Of a stretch of DNA of 7,918 nucleotides, positions 6,282-7,918 are shown in pieces; the stretch's first letter is position 1; each line of letters starts with the position of its first letter. Source of the DNA: Thermoplasmatota archaeon. GTDB lineage: Archaea; Thermoplasmatota; Thermoplasmata; RBG-16-68-12; JAGMCJ01. The notes beneath the pieces are model-generated. The model did not search any database. It was not told where the DNA came from and worked only from the letters and a program-made list of their open reading frames with translations. Location: NCBI GenBank assembly GCA_022848825.1, contig JAJISH010000086.1, positions 1-7,918 on the forward strand, read 5' to 3'. The position numbers and the translations under genes were made by a program.

Positions 6282-6758
6282 ATGTACACGCGGATACACA
6301 AGGAGGGGGCTGTCCTCAGGCTCGTTCTCGTTCTCTCCCTCTTGGGAATCGCTCTCTCGGGCTACCTCACCTACGTCCACTACAACAGATCAGAGGGCTG
6401 GTGCCCGATAGGTGGTGGATGCCAAGACGTCTGGGACAGTGAGTACAGCGTGGTCCTCGGGATCCCCGTCGCCCTCATCGGACTCCTGGGCTACATCGCA
6501 TTGTTCGGCATGTCCTACCTGAGGCTCTACTACCCGGACCTGGGAATCGCAGAGAACTTCCCCACGTACATGCTCATCATTGCGATCATAGGCGCCGGGT
6601 TCTCGACCTACCTGACGCTGATAGAGATATTCGTCATCCAGGCCGTATGCGACTACTGCCTCTCCGCCTTCGTGGTCATGTTGGCGATCCTTGGCTTGAT
6701 AGCCTACGGCATCTTGAAAGGTAAGGATGAAGCTGCCGCGGAGCCCGTGGCGGCCTAG
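6282..6758 (+). CDS. Vitamin K epoxide reductase (VKOR) family protein
   Basis: This 158-residue integral membrane protein belongs to the VKOR family, which in prokaryotes oxidises a thioredoxin-like partner and passes the electrons to a quinone, replacing DsbB. Four helices are visible, near 12-32, 57-80, 95-117 and 126-145. The active-site pair CDYC is at 123-126, at the start of the last helix. The loop pair Cys41 and Cys47 (spacing x5) relays electrons from the partner, and YSVVLGIP at 55-62 carries the conserved Ser56 region. All four catalytic cysteines are present. Length matches the stand-alone VKOR core, without the fused thioredoxin domain found in many bacteria; here the partner is the separate gene just upstream, with only 8 bases between them, so they are almost certainly one operon. 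No strong Shine-Dalgarno sequence is seen. Its stop shares CTAG with the convergent GTPase gene. Confidence 0.92.
   Translation: MYTRIHKEGAVLRLVLVLSLLGIALSGYLTYVHYNRSEGWCPIGGGCQDVWDSEYSVVLGIPVALIGLLGYIALFGMSYLRLYYPDLGIAENFPTYMLIIAIIGAGFSTYLTLIEIFVIQAVCDYCLSAFVVMLAILGLIAYGILKGKDEAAAEPVAA
6755..6758. other. CTAG shared by two convergent stop codons (second case)
   Basis: CTAG lies inside the 10-bp palindrome GGCCTAGGCC (6752-6761) and supplies TAG to VKOR on + and TAG to the GTPase-TPR gene on -. This is the same arrangement as at 869-872. There is no intergenic space and no T-rich terminator. Confidence 0.9.
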
Positions 6759-7555
6759 GCCCTGACACTGCAGAGCGCGGCCATCTTCTCATCGCCCAGT
6801 TTGCTGAAAACCTCTGCCTTGAGCCCCCAGACGTCGGGGTAGTCCGTATCCAATCTCGTCACCTCGTGGAGGATGGCTATGGCCTCATCATACCTCTCGA
6901 GGATCACGAGCGCTTCCCCCTTGATGTAGAGGGAGTCTATGTCTTCGGGACTGGACTCGAGCGTCTTCTCGGCCTCGTCCAGACCGGCCTGAGCGTCATC
7001 ATATCTCTTCTGGACTATCCTGGTAGCAAGGTTCAAGAAGATCTCCTCGACGAACTCGCCCGTCTTTGCGCTCGTCATCTGGTACGGGCAGTCGTAGGTC
7101 CCCGCCATCTTCTTCATCTCCTTCTCCTCGAATGACACGCTGCCGAGGTCGACCTTGTTCGCGATGAGGTACTGCGGGATGTCCCCGGTTATCTCGGTGA
7201 CCGCCTCCACCCAATGGACCAGCTTGTCGAAGGTCTCCCTCCTGCCGGAGTCGCAAACGACTATGACGCCCTTCGCTCCGAAGAAATAAGCGTCCCTCAG
7301 AAGGTCCCGGAACTGCTTCTGCCCCATTATGTCCCAGACGATCATGTCCACGTCCAACGTGCTGTCGTTCAGCGGATGGGTCAGCTGGAGCTTCTTCTTC
7401 CAGATGTTCGTTCCTATCGTGGAGAAGTACTTGGGGTCGAAGGTGTTGAAAACGAACCGCCTCACGAGGCTCGTCTTCCCCACGGCGGGTTCCCCGACGA
7501 GACAGATCTTCATCTTCATCGAGATTCTCTGAGCGAGAGTGGACTTGCTAGCCAT
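6755..7555 (-). CDS. Ras/Rab-like small GTPase with C-terminal TPR region
   Basis: The 266-residue protein starts with a complete Ras-superfamily G domain: P-loop GEPAVGKTS (21-29), switch I FSTIGTN with Thr46, DIMGQ at 75-79 keeping the catalytic Gln79, NKVD at 133-136, and SAK at 162-164. YFSTIG resembles the Rab effector loop. After about residue 184 the chain becomes helical and TPR-like, with one clear repeat near 205-238 (SLYIKGEALVILERYDEAI) and partial repeats on either side, so a GTP switch is joined to a protein-docking module. There is no C-terminal CaaX or Rab prenylation motif; the protein ends CSVRA. ATG 7555 is chosen because a TATA box lies about 30 bases upstream, though Met13 or Met15 are possible starts closer to the P-loop. 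The partner and process are unknown; the gene shares a promoter dyad with the KaiC-like gene. Confidence 0.9.
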   Translation of the reverse strand: MASKSTLAQRISMKMKICLVGEPAVGKTSLVRRFVFNTFDPKYFSTIGTNIWKKKLQLTHPLNDSTLDVDMIVWDIMGQKQFRDLLRDAYFFGAKGVIVVCDSGRRETFDKLVHWVEAVTEITGDIPQYLIANKVDLGSVSFEEKEMKKMAGTYDCPYQMTSAKTGEFVEEIFLNLATRIVQKRYDDAQAGLDEAEKTLESSPEDIDSLYIKGEALVILERYDEAIAILHEVTRLDTDYPDVWGLKAEVFSKLGDEKMAALCSVRA

Positions 7556-7580
7556 TGACGTTCCCAGGATTCGGTGGCAT

Positions 7581-7588
7581 TCTTATAG
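7581..7588 (-). promoter_or_regulatory. TATA box of the GTPase-TPR gene
   Basis: CTATAAGA on the minus strand is centred about 30 bases upstream of ATG 7555, giving a predicted start near 7559 and almost no leader. A purine-rich GGAAAGCC stretch precedes it in the BRE position. Confidence 0.6.
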
Positions 7589-7599
7589 GGCTTTCCGAG

Positions 7600-7621
7600 A
7601 GATTATCAGGTATGATAATCT
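7600..7621. promoter_or_regulatory. Perfect 9-bp-arm dyad, candidate operator
   Basis: The arms AGATTATCA and TGATAATCT are exact inverted copies around the spacer GGTA. The dyad stands 12 bases upstream of the GTPase TATA hexamer, in the AT-rich start of the divergent region. A degenerate copy lies at the same distance from the TATA box of the KaiC-like gene (1692-1713). It is a probable dimeric-regulator site and could also affect the divergent gene at 7797. Confidence 0.55.
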
Positions 7622-7796
7622 TCAGCGGTCCGACACTGCGCTGTCCCGCCCCTCCAAAAAGGATGCTGAGCGGTGAGGGAAAGGGCTCGACGTGCACGAT
7701 CGCCGCCAGGGATCGATCCCGCTCCTCAGCTCTCCTTGGAGGGCTCCCAAGGCGGAAACGAAAACATGAATACCACGCAACGAATAGGCCTGTCTG
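7622..7796 (+). other. GC-rich intergenic stretch with several inverted repeats; possible structured leader or small RNA
   Basis: No convincing gene was found here. The stretch contains GCTGAG (7665-7670) complementary to CTCAGC (7725-7730), the 12-bp palindrome GGGATCGATCCC (7709-7720), and a 6-bp stem CCTTGG/CCAAGG (7734-7739 and 7747-7752) with a 7-base loop. A weak TATA-like element near 7765-7775 may serve the gene at 7797. If transcription instead begins near the dyad at 7600-7621, this would be a structured 5' leader. It matches no riboswitch, tRNA or other known RNA that I recognise. Confidence 0.3.
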
Positions 7797-7918
7797 ATGG
7801 CGATGGATTCCGTTGTTGAGACTCTGGACGTGAAGCGGAGGAGCGTCTCCGATCTTGTGAAGGCGATGGGGAGGACGGCCTACCAGGGCAGGACGCTGGG
7901 AAGGGCTGTCGACATAAT
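7797..7918 (+). CDS. dys: Probable deoxyhypusine synthase, N-terminal fragment (cut by window edge)
   Basis: Only the first 40 codons are visible, open to the right edge. Residues 11-40 (DVKRRSVSDLVKAMGRTAYQ, then GRTLGRAVDI) fit the conserved N-terminus of archaeal deoxyhypusine synthase, in which an S-V-x-x-L-V helix is followed by a G-R-x-x-x-A-V-D-I helix. That enzyme uses NAD+ and spermidine to begin the hypusine modification of a lysine in translation factor aIF5A. ATG 7797 and ATG 7803 are both possible starts; no clear Shine-Dalgarno sequence helps decide. The NAD+-binding site and active-site lysine lie outside the window, so the call rests on the N-terminal pattern alone. Confidence 0.7.
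   Translation, partial: MAMDSVVETLDVKRRSVSDLVKAMGRTAYQGRTLGRAVDI

Noticed and set aside
7641..7755. Possible tRNA or C/D-box RNA in the intergenic region before deoxyhypusine synthase
   Set aside because: No T-loop GTTCRA sequence with a cloverleaf, and no C-box/D-box pair with proper spacing was found.
7555..7797. An 80-codon open frame (inner ATG at 7663 preceded by AAAAAGG) ending in TGATG that overlaps the next start
   Set aside because: The translation is low-complexity and basic with no recognisable domain, it crosses the GTPase promoter and dyad, and it would be the only TGA stop in the window. The TGATG overlap is probably chance.

Overview
This window looks like a piece of a GC-rich archaeal chromosome, most likely from the Thermoplasmatota (Thermoplasmata-like Euryarchaeota). 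The evidence is an archaeal-type valyl-tRNA synthetase, the N-terminus of a probable deoxyhypusine synthase, a stand-alone KaiC/RAD55-type ATPase, a Ras/Rab-like GTPase, and archaeal TATA-box promoters about 25-30 bases upstream of start codons, which implies leaderless or very short-leader mRNAs. The lineage is inferred from protein character; no database search was possible. No RNA gene, CRISPR array, insertion sequence or prophage was seen.

Layout, left to right: (1) C-terminal part of a polytopic membrane protein, perhaps a GT-C glycosyltransferase (+, enters from the left edge). (2) A single-domain KaiC-like ATPase (-), convergent with (1); their stop codons share one CTAG. (3) valS (-), upstream of (2), with a 63-nt gap holding a separate promoter for (2). 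(4) nadE (+), divergent from valS; each has its own TATA box. (5) A small membrane protein with a possible PH-like domain (-), whose 3' end overlaps nadE by 51 nt. (6) A C2H2 zinc finger-TM-thioredoxin fusion (+), 8 nt ahead of (7) a VKOR-family protein (+). This pair is probably a disulfide-forming operon acting outside the membrane. (8) A Ras/Rab-like GTPase with a C-terminal TPR region (-), whose stop again shares CTAG with the VKOR stop. (9) A 241-bp divergent intergenic region with a perfect dyad and several GC-rich inverted repeats. (10) The first 40 codons of a probable deoxyhypusine synthase (+), running off the right edge.

Most of the content is ordinary housekeeping. Four points stand out. 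The KaiC-like ATPase and the GTPase-TPR gene carry related dyads (GATTATC-N6-GATAATC and a degenerate copy) exactly 12 nt upstream of their TATA hexamers, which suggests common control of two NTPase-switch genes. The thioredoxin carries a cytoplasmic zinc finger. ValRS departs from both class I signatures (HIGA for HIGH, AMHRT for KMSKS), and the KaiC-like P-loop has Met where Gly is usual. All eight complete stop codons are TAG.
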